From Agathobaculum sp. (lineage in GTDB: Bacteria; Bacillota; Clostridia; Oscillospirales; Butyricicoccaceae): DNA of 32,134 nt. The position numbers and the translations under genes were made by a program. The stretch is taken from positions 1 to 32,134 of the forward strand of contig NZ_JALFLA010000076.1 in NCBI RefSeq assembly GCF_022775115.1, written 5' to 3'. The stretch's first letter is position 1; the number at the start of each line of letters is the position of its first letter. This document shows positions 1 through 5,874 of the stretch, one piece after another. The notes under the pieces were generated by a model, which was not told where the DNA came from, ran no database searches, and saw nothing but the letters and a program-made list of their open reading frames with translations.

Positions 1-564
1 GGCAACGGTTATGATGACGCATGGGTGGACGAGGCGGAAAAGCGCGGCCTGCGCAATCTTAAGTCGACGATCGACGCGCTGCCGCACTATCTGGATGAAA
101 AGAACGTTGCGTTGTTCGCGGCGCACGGTATTTATTCGCGCGTGGAGATGCAGTCCCGCATGGAGACCCAGCTCGAGGAGTATGCCAAGACGCTCAATAT
201 CGAAGCGCTGACTGCGAGCGATATGGTACGCCAGCAGATACTGCCTGCATGCATCGCCTTTGAAAACGAACTGGCGCAGACGGTCAACAGAAAGCGGGAC
301 GCGGGCGTGTCCGGCGGTATGGAGGCCGACCTGCTCGGCCGCGTGTCGGACGAGACCGAGATGCTCTATCAGAAGTGCGCCGCGCTGGACGCCGCAGTCA
401 AGGCTGTGCCGGAAGGCGATTGCGAAACGGTCGCTCGCTATTATCACGACGCGGTCATCCCGGCGATGGACGCGGTGCGCGCCCCGGCCGACCGGCTGGA
501 GATGCTGGTGAGCAGACAGTATTGGCCGTATCCGACCTATTCGGACATCCTGTTTTATATGTAA
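1..564 (+). CDS. glnN: Glutamine synthetase type III, C-terminal part (5' end outside window)
   Basis: ATP-dependent synthesis of glutamine from glutamate and ammonia in the cytoplasm. The frame is open from base 1 (reads G-N-G-Y-D-D-A-W) and ends at a TAA at 562-564, leaving about 187 residues. The family is recognised from the C-terminal region typical of the large (about 700 aa) GSIII enzymes: a segment reading LKSTIDALPHYL, the helical tail, and the terminal WPYPTYSDILFYM. The catalytic N-terminal part is not in the window. A strong intrinsic terminator follows 26 bases downstream, so this is the last gene of its transcript. The family call is firm; whether the gene is intact upstream cannot be seen. 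Confidence 0.93.
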   Translation, partial: GNGYDDAWVDEAEKRGLRNLKSTIDALPHYLDEKNVALFAAHGIYSRVEMQSRMETQLEEYAKTLNIEALTASDMVRQQILPACIAFENELAQTVNRKRDAGVSGGMEADLLGRVSDETEMLYQKCAALDAAVKAVPEGDCETVARYYHDAVIPAMDAVRAPADRLEMLVSRQYWPYPTYSDILFYM

Positions 565-589
565 GTAGGGACAATCCCTTTAGCCGATA

Positions 590-622
590 AGGCCGGACGG
601 CAAAGCCGTCCGGCCTTTGTTT
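590..622 (+). terminator. Intrinsic terminator after glutamine synthetase
   Basis: A 10-bp GC-rich perfect stem (591-600 with 606-615, GGCCGGACGG/CCGTCCGGCC) with a 5-base loop is followed by TTTGTTTT. An A590-T616 pair extends it. Confidence 0.92.
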
Positions 623-645
623 TGCGTCGTGCGGGGACAAACGGG

Positions 646-674
646 TTGCGCATTCACCATGCGTGTATTATAAT
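646..674 (+). promoter_or_regulatory. Sigma-A-type promoter for the apbE operon
   Basis: -35 TTGCGC at 646-651, a 17-bp spacer and a perfect -10 TATAAT at 669-674. It lies 32 bases before the apbE start and directly after the preceding terminator. Confidence 0.8.
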
Positions 675-706
675 GTGAAAGTACATTTTTACTGGGGAGA
701 GATAAT

Positions 707-1702
707 ATGAAACGCATCGTTGCGGCGCTTGTGCCGCTTTTATTGATGTGCGGCTGCGCGCCAAAATCGTATAAGACAGATTTTTTTGCCATGGATACCT
801 TTATGTCGGTCATCGTACAGGGCGAGCAGGCCGAGCAGACTGCCCAGCAATGTGAGCGGCGCATCGCCGAGCTGGAGCAGGCGCTGTCCCGCACGCGGGA
901 GGACAGCGAGATATGGCAGCTCAATCATGCCGCGGGTGAGGCTGCAGCCATGCCTACAGCGGGCGGTGCGCTGCTTACGGCCATGGAGTACGCGCGGCTG
1001 ACGGATGGACTGTACGACCCCACAGTCGCGCGCCTGAGCGACCTGTGGGCGATCGGCACGGAAAACGCGCGCGTGCCTGCGCAGGATGAGATCGACGAGG
1101 CGCTGCAAGGCGTCGGTGTGGACAAGCTGACCGCGGAGCAGGGGAATACCTTTGCTCTGCGCGGCGGCGCGCAGATTGATCTGGGCGGTATTGCAAAGGG
1201 TATCGCGGCGGACGAATGCGCGGCTATACTGCGGCAGCGGGGGAACGACGGGCTGCTCGTGCTGGGCGGCAATATCTATGCGGTCGGCGCGAATGAGGGC
1301 GAGGATTGGGTCATCGGCATCGCCGACCCGGAAAACAGCGCGGATTATATCGCAACGCTGGGCGTGCAGGATCAGTCGGTCGTCACCTCGGGCGATTACG
1401 AGCGCTTTTTTGAGCAGGACGGCAGGCGGTATCATCATATTTTTGACCCGCGCACCGGCTATCCCGCGCAGAGCGGCTTGCGCAGCGTGACGGTGATCGA
1501 CGCGGACTCGACCCGCGCCGACGCGCTGACGACCGCGCTGTTTGTGATGGGACTGGACAAAGGCATGGCGTTCTGCGTGGAAAACGAGGTGGCGGCGGTA
1601 TTCGTCACGTCAGACAAGCTGGTTTACACCACGCCGCGGGTGGACGAGGTCTGTCGCTTCCTGCTGACGGGCGGAGAAAAGGGCTACACCCATGCGCGCT
1701 AA
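707..1702 (+). CDS. apbE: FAD:protein FMN transferase (ApbE family lipoprotein)
   Basis: ApbE enzymes attach FMN covalently to threonine or serine of extracytoplasmic proteins, using FAD and Mg2+. The protein has 331 aa, a normal length. It starts with a lipoprotein signal (MKRIVAALVPLLLMCGC, predicted lipidated Cys17), so it should sit on the outer face of the membrane. Family marks are the early FFAMDTFMSV segment, DLGGIAKG in the middle, the FDPRTGYPA segment and the C-terminal ADALTTALFVMG, where the D and T correspond to the family's metal-binding residues. The ATG is preceded by GGGGAGAG. The next gene overlaps by 11 bases, so the two are translationally coupled. It heads an operon with a NusG domain II protein and a Gx-type transporter. 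The acceptor protein that it flavinylates is not obvious in this window. Confidence 0.95.
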   Translation: MKRIVAALVPLLLMCGCAPKSYKTDFFAMDTFMSVIVQGEQAEQTAQQCERRIAELEQALSRTREDSEIWQLNHAAGEAAAMPTAGGALLTAMEYARLTDGLYDPTVARLSDLWAIGTENARVPAQDEIDEALQGVGVDKLTAEQGNTFALRGGAQIDLGGIAKGIAADECAAILRQRGNDGLLVLGGNIYAVGANEGEDWVIGIADPENSADYIATLGVQDQSVVTSGDYERFFEQDGRRYHHIFDPRTGYPAQSGLRSVTVIDADSTRADALTTALFVMGLDKGMAFCVENEVAAVFVTSDKLVYTTPRVDEVCRFLLTGGEKGYTHAR

Positions 1703-2063
1703 GCTGAAGTGGGGTGATCTGGTTATCATCGGTGAGGTACTGCTGCTGGCCGCGGTGCTTTCGGCCGCGCTGGCGCGGCAGGCGGTAGGTGGGCAGCTGT
1801 ACGCCGAGGTCTGGCAGGACGGCGCGCTGGTCGAGCGTGTCGCGCTAACCGAGCAGACCGACCGCGTAATCGAGCTGGACGGGCATAACACCATCGTGCT
1901 GCAGGGCAAAACGGCGGTCATCCAGTCGGCGGACTGCCACGATCAGGTGTGTGTGCGCACCGGCACGCTGACCCGCGCGGGACAGGTGGCCGTCTGCCTG
2001 CCCAACCGCGTGGTGCTCAGGCTTGTAGGAGAGCGAAACGAAGTCGATGCGATCGCCTCGTAA
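1692..2063 (+). CDS. NusG domain II-containing membrane-anchored protein
   Basis: 123 aa. One N-terminal membrane segment (about residues 8-28, VIIGEVLLLAAVLSAALA) is followed by a small beta-rich extracytoplasmic domain. This carries the family's typical C-terminal pattern D-C-H-D-Q-V-C-V-R-T-G and VCLPNRVVLRL. It is not the transcription factor NusG; only the fold is shared. The two cysteines in the DCHDQVC stretch and the one in VCLPN are typical of the family. It starts inside the end of apbE (11-base overlap) and its stop lies 19 bases before the transporter gene. Families of this kind often sit beside ApbE and Gx-type transporters. By recall, the Listeria electron-transfer genes eetA/eetB are of the same types, so a role in extracytoplasmic flavin electron transfer is inferred. 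The biochemical function is not established. Confidence 0.85.
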   Translation: MRAKLKWGDLVIIGEVLLLAAVLSAALARQAVGGQLYAEVWQDGALVERVALTEQTDRVIELDGHNTIVLQGKTAVIQSADCHDQVCVRTGTLTRAGQVAVCLPNRVVLRLVGERNEVDAIAS

Positions 2064-2082
2064 AAAGGAGGAAAAGCACAGG

Positions 2083-2595
2083 ATGCAAACCAGAAGACTG
2101 ACGCTGTGCGGCCTGCTGACCGCGCTGGCGATCGTGCTGTCGCTGGCCGAGCGGCTATTCCCGCTGGACGCGGTCGTTCCGGTGCCGGGCGCCAAGCTGG
2201 GGCTGGCCAACGTGGTCGTCATGTTCGCGCTGACCTATCTGCGCCCGCGCGAGGCGCTGGCGATCCTGCTCGGCCGCGTCACGCTGAGCGCGCTGCTGAT
2301 GGGCAGCGTGACGGCGTTTCTGTTCTCGCTTATGGGCGGGCTGCTTTCGCTGGGCGTGATGTGTCTGCTGCTGCGCGTCGAAGGCCGATTCTGCTCGCTG
2401 CTCGGCGTGAGCGTGGCAGGTGCGGCGGCGCACCATATCGGACAAATCGCGGCGGCAGTCGTTTGGATGAAAACGAGCGCGGTCATCGCGTATCTGCCGC
2501 TGCTGCTGCTGCTGAGCGTGCCGCTCGGCCTGATTACCGGACTGACCTGTGCAGCTGCGCTGACACATATGAAAAAAATAAATTTTGGCGTATAA
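2083..2595 (+). CDS. Gx transporter family membrane protein (HepA-like)
   Basis: 170 aa integral membrane protein with about five hydrophobic segments and the family mark PVPGAKLGLANVVVMFAL near residues 29-46. These proteins are often annotated as heptaprenyl diphosphate synthase component I, but they resemble ECF-type substrate-binding membrane proteins. Start chosen at ATG 2083 because AGGAGG (2066-2071) lies 11 bases upstream. An in-frame ATG at 2047 would lie inside the preceding gene with no ribosome binding site. It is the third gene of the apbE operon. With ApbE and the NusG-like protein it resembles modules linked to flavin or quinone-dependent electron export. The substrate cannot be told from sequence. 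Confidence 0.85.
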   Translation: MQTRRLTLCGLLTALAIVLSLAERLFPLDAVVPVPGAKLGLANVVVMFALTYLRPREALAILLGRVTLSALLMGSVTAFLFSLMGGLLSLGVMCLLLRVEGRFCSLLGVSVAGAAAHHIGQIAAAVVWMKTSAVIAYLPLLLLLSVPLGLITGLTCAAALTHMKKINFGV

Positions 2596-2615
2596 TTGAA
2601 AGACATTTTTCTATA

Positions 2616-2640
2616 CTAAAAGCAAATCGCTTTTAGGAGG
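2616..2640 (+). promoter_or_regulatory. Hairpin overlapping the ribosome binding site of the Asn-rich lipoprotein
   Basis: A perfect 8-bp inverted repeat CTAAAAGC (2616-2623) / GCTTTTAG (2629-2636) with a 5-base loop runs into the AGGAGG at 2635-2640. Its 3' arm covers the first two bases of the Shine-Dalgarno sequence. It could reduce translation, or it could simply be a short AT-rich stem; only the repeat itself is seen. Confidence 0.4.
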
Positions 2641-2648
2641 AAACTGCA

Positions 2649-3041
2649 ATGAAAACGCTTATTGCTTTGCTGGCCGCGTTGACCATGCTGCTGGGAGCCG
2701 GCTGCACCCGCTCGACCGGCGATCCGGGTACGAACGACGTCAATAACGACGGCGTGGTCGACGCACAGGATCAAAACAACGGCACGGCGAATGGCACCAC
2801 CAACGGCACGACCAACGGCAACACGACCACCGATCCGAACAACAATGCAAACAACGGCACGATCGGCGACGCGATCGGCAACGGCATCAACGACGCGGGC
2901 AACGCCATTGAAAACGGCATGAACAGCGTGGGTGATGCGCTGACCGGCAACAACGCAGCAAACAGCACCACAAACAACACCGCCGCGAATAACAATACCA
3001 CCGCGGCCAATCAGGGGACAGGCGTGACCACCAAGCCGTAA
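2649..3041 (+). CDS. Asn/Thr/Gly-rich lipoprotein with a dockerin-like calcium loop
   Basis: 130 aa. A lipoprotein signal ends in LGAGC (lipidated Cys19). Next comes DVNNDGVVDAQD (about residues 30-41), which matches one dockerin/EF-hand loop, D-x-N-x-D-G-x-x-D-x-x-D. The rest is low-complexity sequence built of N, T, G, A and D, with runs such as NGTTNGTTNG and a short amphipathic stretch (IGDAIGNGINDAGNAIENG). The codon choice is GC-rich (aac, acc, ggc), so this is not accidental AT-rich sequence. AGGAGG lies 8 bases upstream. The gene sits 53 bases after the transporter, with no clear terminator between, and may belong to the apbE transcript. No function is recognised. A membrane-anchored, calcium-dependent spacer protein is inference. 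Confidence 0.8.
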   Translation: MKTLIALLAALTMLLGAGCTRSTGDPGTNDVNNDGVVDAQDQNNGTANGTTNGTTNGNTTTDPNNNANNGTIGDAIGNGINDAGNAIENGMNSVGDALTGNNAANSTTNNTAANNNTTAANQGTGVTTKP

Positions 3042-3046
3042 CCCAA

Positions 3047-3082
3047 GCAAAAAGCTCCACCGAAGCCGGTGGAGCTTTTGCA
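3047..3082. terminator. Bidirectional terminator between the lipoprotein gene and ilvA
   Basis: The stem GCTCCACCG (3054-3062) / CGGTGGAGC (3067-3075) has a 4-base loop. It is flanked by an A-run upstream and a T-run downstream, so it works for both converging genes. Confidence 0.9.
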
Positions 3083-3089
3083 TTTGACC

Positions 3090-4301
3090 TTATACCTGTG
3101 TGGTAAAGATATGGTAGCCATGCTGGGTGAGCGCGTCGATCAGGCGCTTGGCGTGCTCGACGCCGCCGACCTCGCACACGACCTGAATGATGGCCTCGCC
3201 GATCTCGAGATCGGCCTGTACGCGGTCGTGCTGGAAGCGGATGATGTTGGCGTTCTGGTCGGCCACCAGATGGGCGAAGTTTTCCAGTGCGCCGGGTGCG
3301 TCCGGCATGATAGTCGAGAATTTCAGGTGGCGGCAGCGGGTGACCAGACCCTTTTCCACGATCTTGTGGATGAAAGAAACGTCGATATTGCCGCCGGAGA
3401 GCACGCAAACCACCTTTTTGCCCTTGGTGTCCACCTTGCCGGTCAGCACCGCGGCGAGGGAGGAAGCGCCGGCTGGTTCGACGACCTGCTTGGCGCGTTC
3501 GAGCAGCAGAAGGATGGTCGAGGCGATGTCATCATCCGACACGGTAACAACGCGGTCAACATACTGCCGGATATACTGGAAGGTGTGCTCGCCGGGTGTT
3601 TTGACCGCAATGCCGTCCGCAATCGTCCGCACGGTGTCGGACGGGGTGAGTACGCCTGCGCGGAACGAGTTGGCAATGGCGGGCGCGCCCTCGGCCTGCA
3701 CGCCGATGACCTGAATGCGCGGGTTGATTTGCTTGGCGCAGGCCGCGATGCCGGAGAGCAGCCCACCGCCGCCCGTGGGCACAAAAATCATATCGACAAA
3801 CGGCAGGTCGCGCAGCAGCTCGAGTGCGATCGTGCCCTGACCGGCCATCACGTCCTCATCGTCAAAGGGATGAATGAACTCCGCGCCGGTCTGCTCACAG
3901 ATCTCGCACGCTTTGGCATAGGCCTCGTCGTAAATTGTGCCGGCGAGCACGACCTCCGCGCCGTAGCCCTGCGTGGCCGAGACCTTGGCGATCGGGGTCG
4001 AGCGCGGCATGACGATGGTCGCTTTAACGCCGACCGAGGCGGCGGCAAAGGCCACGCCCTGCGCATGGTTGCCCGCGGAGGAGGCGACGACCGCGTGCAG
4101 GTCACCCTCGGCGTAGCGCTTCATGATCTTGTTGTACGCGCCGCGCACCTTGAACGAGCCGGTCTTTTGCTGGTTTTCGTACTTCAGATAGACTTCCGCG
4201 CCGGATATGGCCGAAAACGTGGACGAGGTGGACAGCGGGATGGTGTGGATCACGTTTTTCAGGCGGTCGGCCGCGGCCTCAAAGTCTTTGAGCTCTAACA
4301 T
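3090..4301 (-). CDS. ilvA: Threonine ammonia-lyase (threonine dehydratase) with ACT domain
   Basis: PLP-dependent deamination of threonine to 2-oxobutanoate, feeding isoleucine synthesis or 2-oxobutanoate fermentation. 403 aa. The PLP lysine is K51 in KTGSFKVRGA, the substrate loop is SSAGNHAQG (about 74-82), and the phosphate-binding glycine loop is TGGGG (176-180). A single C-terminal ACT-like domain starts near residue 330 (STIMPDAPGALENFAHLV). Length and single ACT domain fit the short IlvA/TdcB class. Start chosen at 4301 (MLELKDFEAAAD) because GGAGAGAG precedes it; a frame extending to 4433 contains no family sequence. It is transcribed alone from a good promoter. Biosynthetic and catabolic roles cannot be separated from sequence alone. 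Confidence 0.95.
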   Translation of the reverse strand: MLELKDFEAAADRLKNVIHTIPLSTSSTFSAISGAEVYLKYENQQKTGSFKVRGAYNKIMKRYAEGDLHAVVASSAGNHAQGVAFAAASVGVKATIVMPRSTPIAKVSATQGYGAEVVLAGTIYDEAYAKACEICEQTGAEFIHPFDDEDVMAGQGTIALELLRDLPFVDMIFVPTGGGGLLSGIAACAKQINPRIQVIGVQAEGAPAIANSFRAGVLTPSDTVRTIADGIAVKTPGEHTFQYIRQYVDRVVTVSDDDIASTILLLLERAKQVVEPAGASSLAAVLTGKVDTKGKKVVCVLSGGNIDVSFIHKIVEKGLVTRCRHLKFSTIMPDAPGALENFAHLVADQNANIIRFQHDRVQADLEIGEAIIQVVCEVGGVEHAKRLIDALTQHGYHIFTTQV

Positions 4302-4338
4302 ATAACTCTCTCCGATTTCAGATTTCTGACTGTTTTTT

Positions 4339-4367
4339 ATCATATCACTGACGCGCGCCAAATGCAA
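4339..4367 (-). promoter_or_regulatory. Promoter for ilvA
   Basis: On the minus strand: -35 TTGCAT (4367-4362), a 17-bp spacer and -10 TATGAT (4344-4339), 38 bases before the ilvA start. Confidence 0.72.
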
Positions 4368-4444
4368 GAGAAAGTACACCCGCGCCCGCGTGAAAACATA
4401 CAAAGATTTGCTGCGGAAGCAGGCAAAAATCACCGCTTTGCCTG

Positions 4445-4473
4445 TTGCCAGACGGCGCGTGCTTTGTTATACT
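4445..4473 (+). promoter_or_regulatory. Promoter for the DivIVA-like gene
   Basis: -35 TTGCCA at 4445-4450, a 17-bp spacer and -10 TATACT at 4468-4473. It lies 35 bases before the chosen start at 4509 and diverges from the ilvA promoter. Confidence 0.75.
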
Positions 4474-4508
4474 ATTCACAAAGAAAGATGGAGATGGAGG
4501 ATACCGTG

Positions 4509-5231
4509 ATGGAGGAGCAGAGCACGGGGTTTCGCGGCGCGTTCTTCGGCGGCTTCAGGCGCGAGGATGTGCTGCGCTACATAGAACAGACCGACGGCAA
4601 ATATCATACAGAGACAGGCGAGTTGCGCCGCCAGCTGGCTGAGGCGCAGGCCGCGCTGTCCGAGCTGCGTGAGCAGAACGAGCAGCTTACCGTCAAAAAC
4701 GCCGAGCTGCTCGAGCGGCTGGGCGAGATGACGATAGACGCTGATAAAATACGCGCTAAGCTGGACGATATCGAGCGCGGTTTTACCATGCAGACGGCCG
4801 AGATCGAGGCGCAGAGCGTCCGCGCGGGTGAGCTTGCGGCGGAAAACGATCGGCTGATCGAGGAGAACGCCAAGCTGGCCGCCAAATGCGGCGAATATGA
4901 CGCCTCGAAGGAAAAAATTGCGGAGATGGAGCTGTCGGCCTACCGGCGCGCCAAGCAGCTGGAGGAGGATACCAAGAACGAGATGGTCAAGCTGCGCCGT
5001 CAGTCGATGGAAATGATCGGCGAGGTCAAGCGCCAGCTGGACACCGCCAAGGAGAACTATCGTATCGTGCTGGCGCGCAGCCAGCAGGAGTCCGCCGAGA
5101 TGGCGCGCAAGGCGGGCGAGGTGTTGGGTGAGATCGATCGCATTGCGGCTTCGCTGGGCGGCAAGGATGATAAAAGCAAAAATGGCCTGCGGGATGTGCT
5201 GAACAATCTGCGTCCCCGGGCGGAGGAATGA
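4509..5231 (+). CDS. DivIVA-like coiled-coil protein
   Basis: 240 aa. A short N-terminal motif (FRGAFFGGFRREDVLRYIEQ, about residues 8-27) resembles the membrane/curvature-sensing head of DivIVA-type proteins. It is followed by an almost continuous coiled coil rich in E, A, L, K, R and Q to about residue 225. No signal peptide or membrane segment is present. Start chosen at ATG 4509 because GGAGG (4496-4500) is 8 bases upstream; two nearer in-frame ATGs (4488, 4494) lie before or inside that site. A role in septum placement or cell-pole organisation is inferred from the head motif and coiled coil. It ends 3 bases before the fumarase beta gene, so the two are co-transcribed, which is an unusual pairing. 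Confidence 0.75.
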   Translation: MEEQSTGFRGAFFGGFRREDVLRYIEQTDGKYHTETGELRRQLAEAQAALSELREQNEQLTVKNAELLERLGEMTIDADKIRAKLDDIERGFTMQTAEIEAQSVRAGELAAENDRLIEENAKLAAKCGEYDASKEKIAEMELSAYRRAKQLEEDTKNEMVKLRRQSMEMIGEVKRQLDTAKENYRIVLARSQQESAEMARKAGEVLGEIDRIAASLGGKDDKSKNGLRDVLNNLRPRAEE

Positions 5232-5234
5232 GCC

Positions 5235-5786
5235 ATGGCGCATTACGAGCTCAACACGAGCCAACTGAAGCAGATGGCGCCTAAGCTGCGCGCGGGGGAT
5301 ACCGTTTCACTCACCGGCACGATTTACACCGCGCGCGACGCGGCGCATAAGCGCATCGTCGCGGCGATGGAGGCGGGCGAGCCGCTGCCGTTTGCGCTAG
5401 ACGGCGCGGTCATCTATTACGCGGGCCCTACGCCCGCCAAGCCCGGTCAGGTGATCGGCTCGGTCGGGCCGACGACCTCGGGACGCATGGACCCGTTTTC
5501 GCCCCGGCTGTTGGACGCGGGACTGTGCTGCATGATCGGCAAGGGGGTGCGCGGTCAGGCTGTACAGGATGCGATGGCGCGCAACGGCGGCGTGTACATG
5601 GTCGCCATCGGCGGCGCGGGCGCGGTAAAGGCAGCGTCTATCAAGGATGTCGCGGTCGTCGCCTATGATGACCTGGGCTGCGAGTCGGTCAAACGGCTGA
5701 CGGTCGAGGGCTTCAGCGCCATCGTCTCGCAGGACTGCGTGGGCGGCAACCTGTATGCTGAGGGCGTGGAAAGATACCGGAGATAG
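5235..5786 (+). CDS. Class I fumarase beta subunit (Fe-S hydro-lyase C-terminal domain)
   Basis: 183 aa, the usual length of the separate beta subunit of two-subunit class I fumarate/tartrate hydratases, which interconvert fumarate and malate with a [4Fe-4S] cluster held by the alpha subunit. Family marks are LRAGDTVSLTGTIYTARDAAHKR near residues 17-39, YYAGPTPAKPGQVIGSVGPTTSGRMD in the middle, GKG (about 100-102) and GGAGAVKAASIK. GGAGG (5222-5226) lies 8 bases before the ATG, within the end of the preceding gene. The alpha subunit, normally the neighbouring gene, is not in the window; the gene just upstream is the coiled-coil protein. The enzyme is either assembled with an alpha subunit encoded elsewhere or the pair was split by rearrangement. 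Confidence 0.9.
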   Translation: MAHYELNTSQLKQMAPKLRAGDTVSLTGTIYTARDAAHKRIVAAMEAGEPLPFALDGAVIYYAGPTPAKPGQVIGSVGPTTSGRMDPFSPRLLDAGLCCMIGKGVRGQAVQDAMARNGGVYMVAIGGAGAVKAASIKDVAVVAYDDLGCESVKRLTVEGFSAIVSQDCVGGNLYAEGVERYRR

Positions 5787-5835
5787 GCTGTGTTATTCCC
5801 GGTGGATAAGACCGAAAAGAGAGAAATATATGCTG

Positions 5836-5857
5836 CCCGCGGCTGTGCGGGATTTTT
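5836..5857 (+). terminator. Weak terminator-like hairpin before the hydrogenase
   Basis: A 5-bp stem CCCGC (5836-5840) / GCGGG (5847-5851) with a 6-base loop is followed by ATTTTT. The stem is short, so it may only partly stop transcription from the fumarase gene. Confidence 0.4.
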
Positions 5858-5874
5858 GGAGGAGATTATTTTTT

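Noticed and set aside
2591-2617. Housekeeping promoter for the Asn-rich lipoprotein (TTGAAA with TATACT)
   Set aside because: The spacer is only 10 bases, too short for sigma-A; other combinations are 21 bases or more.
2766-3035. CRISPR or tandem-repeat array in the N/T/G-rich stretch
   Set aside because: The repeats are short, irregular and in frame with a lipoprotein; there are no constant repeat and spacer units.
3069-4298. Long open frame on the plus strand opposite ilvA
   Set aside because: No recognisable domains and odd composition. The minus-strand ilvA has full motifs, a ribosome binding site and a promoter; the antisense frame is a by-product of GC-rich codon bias.
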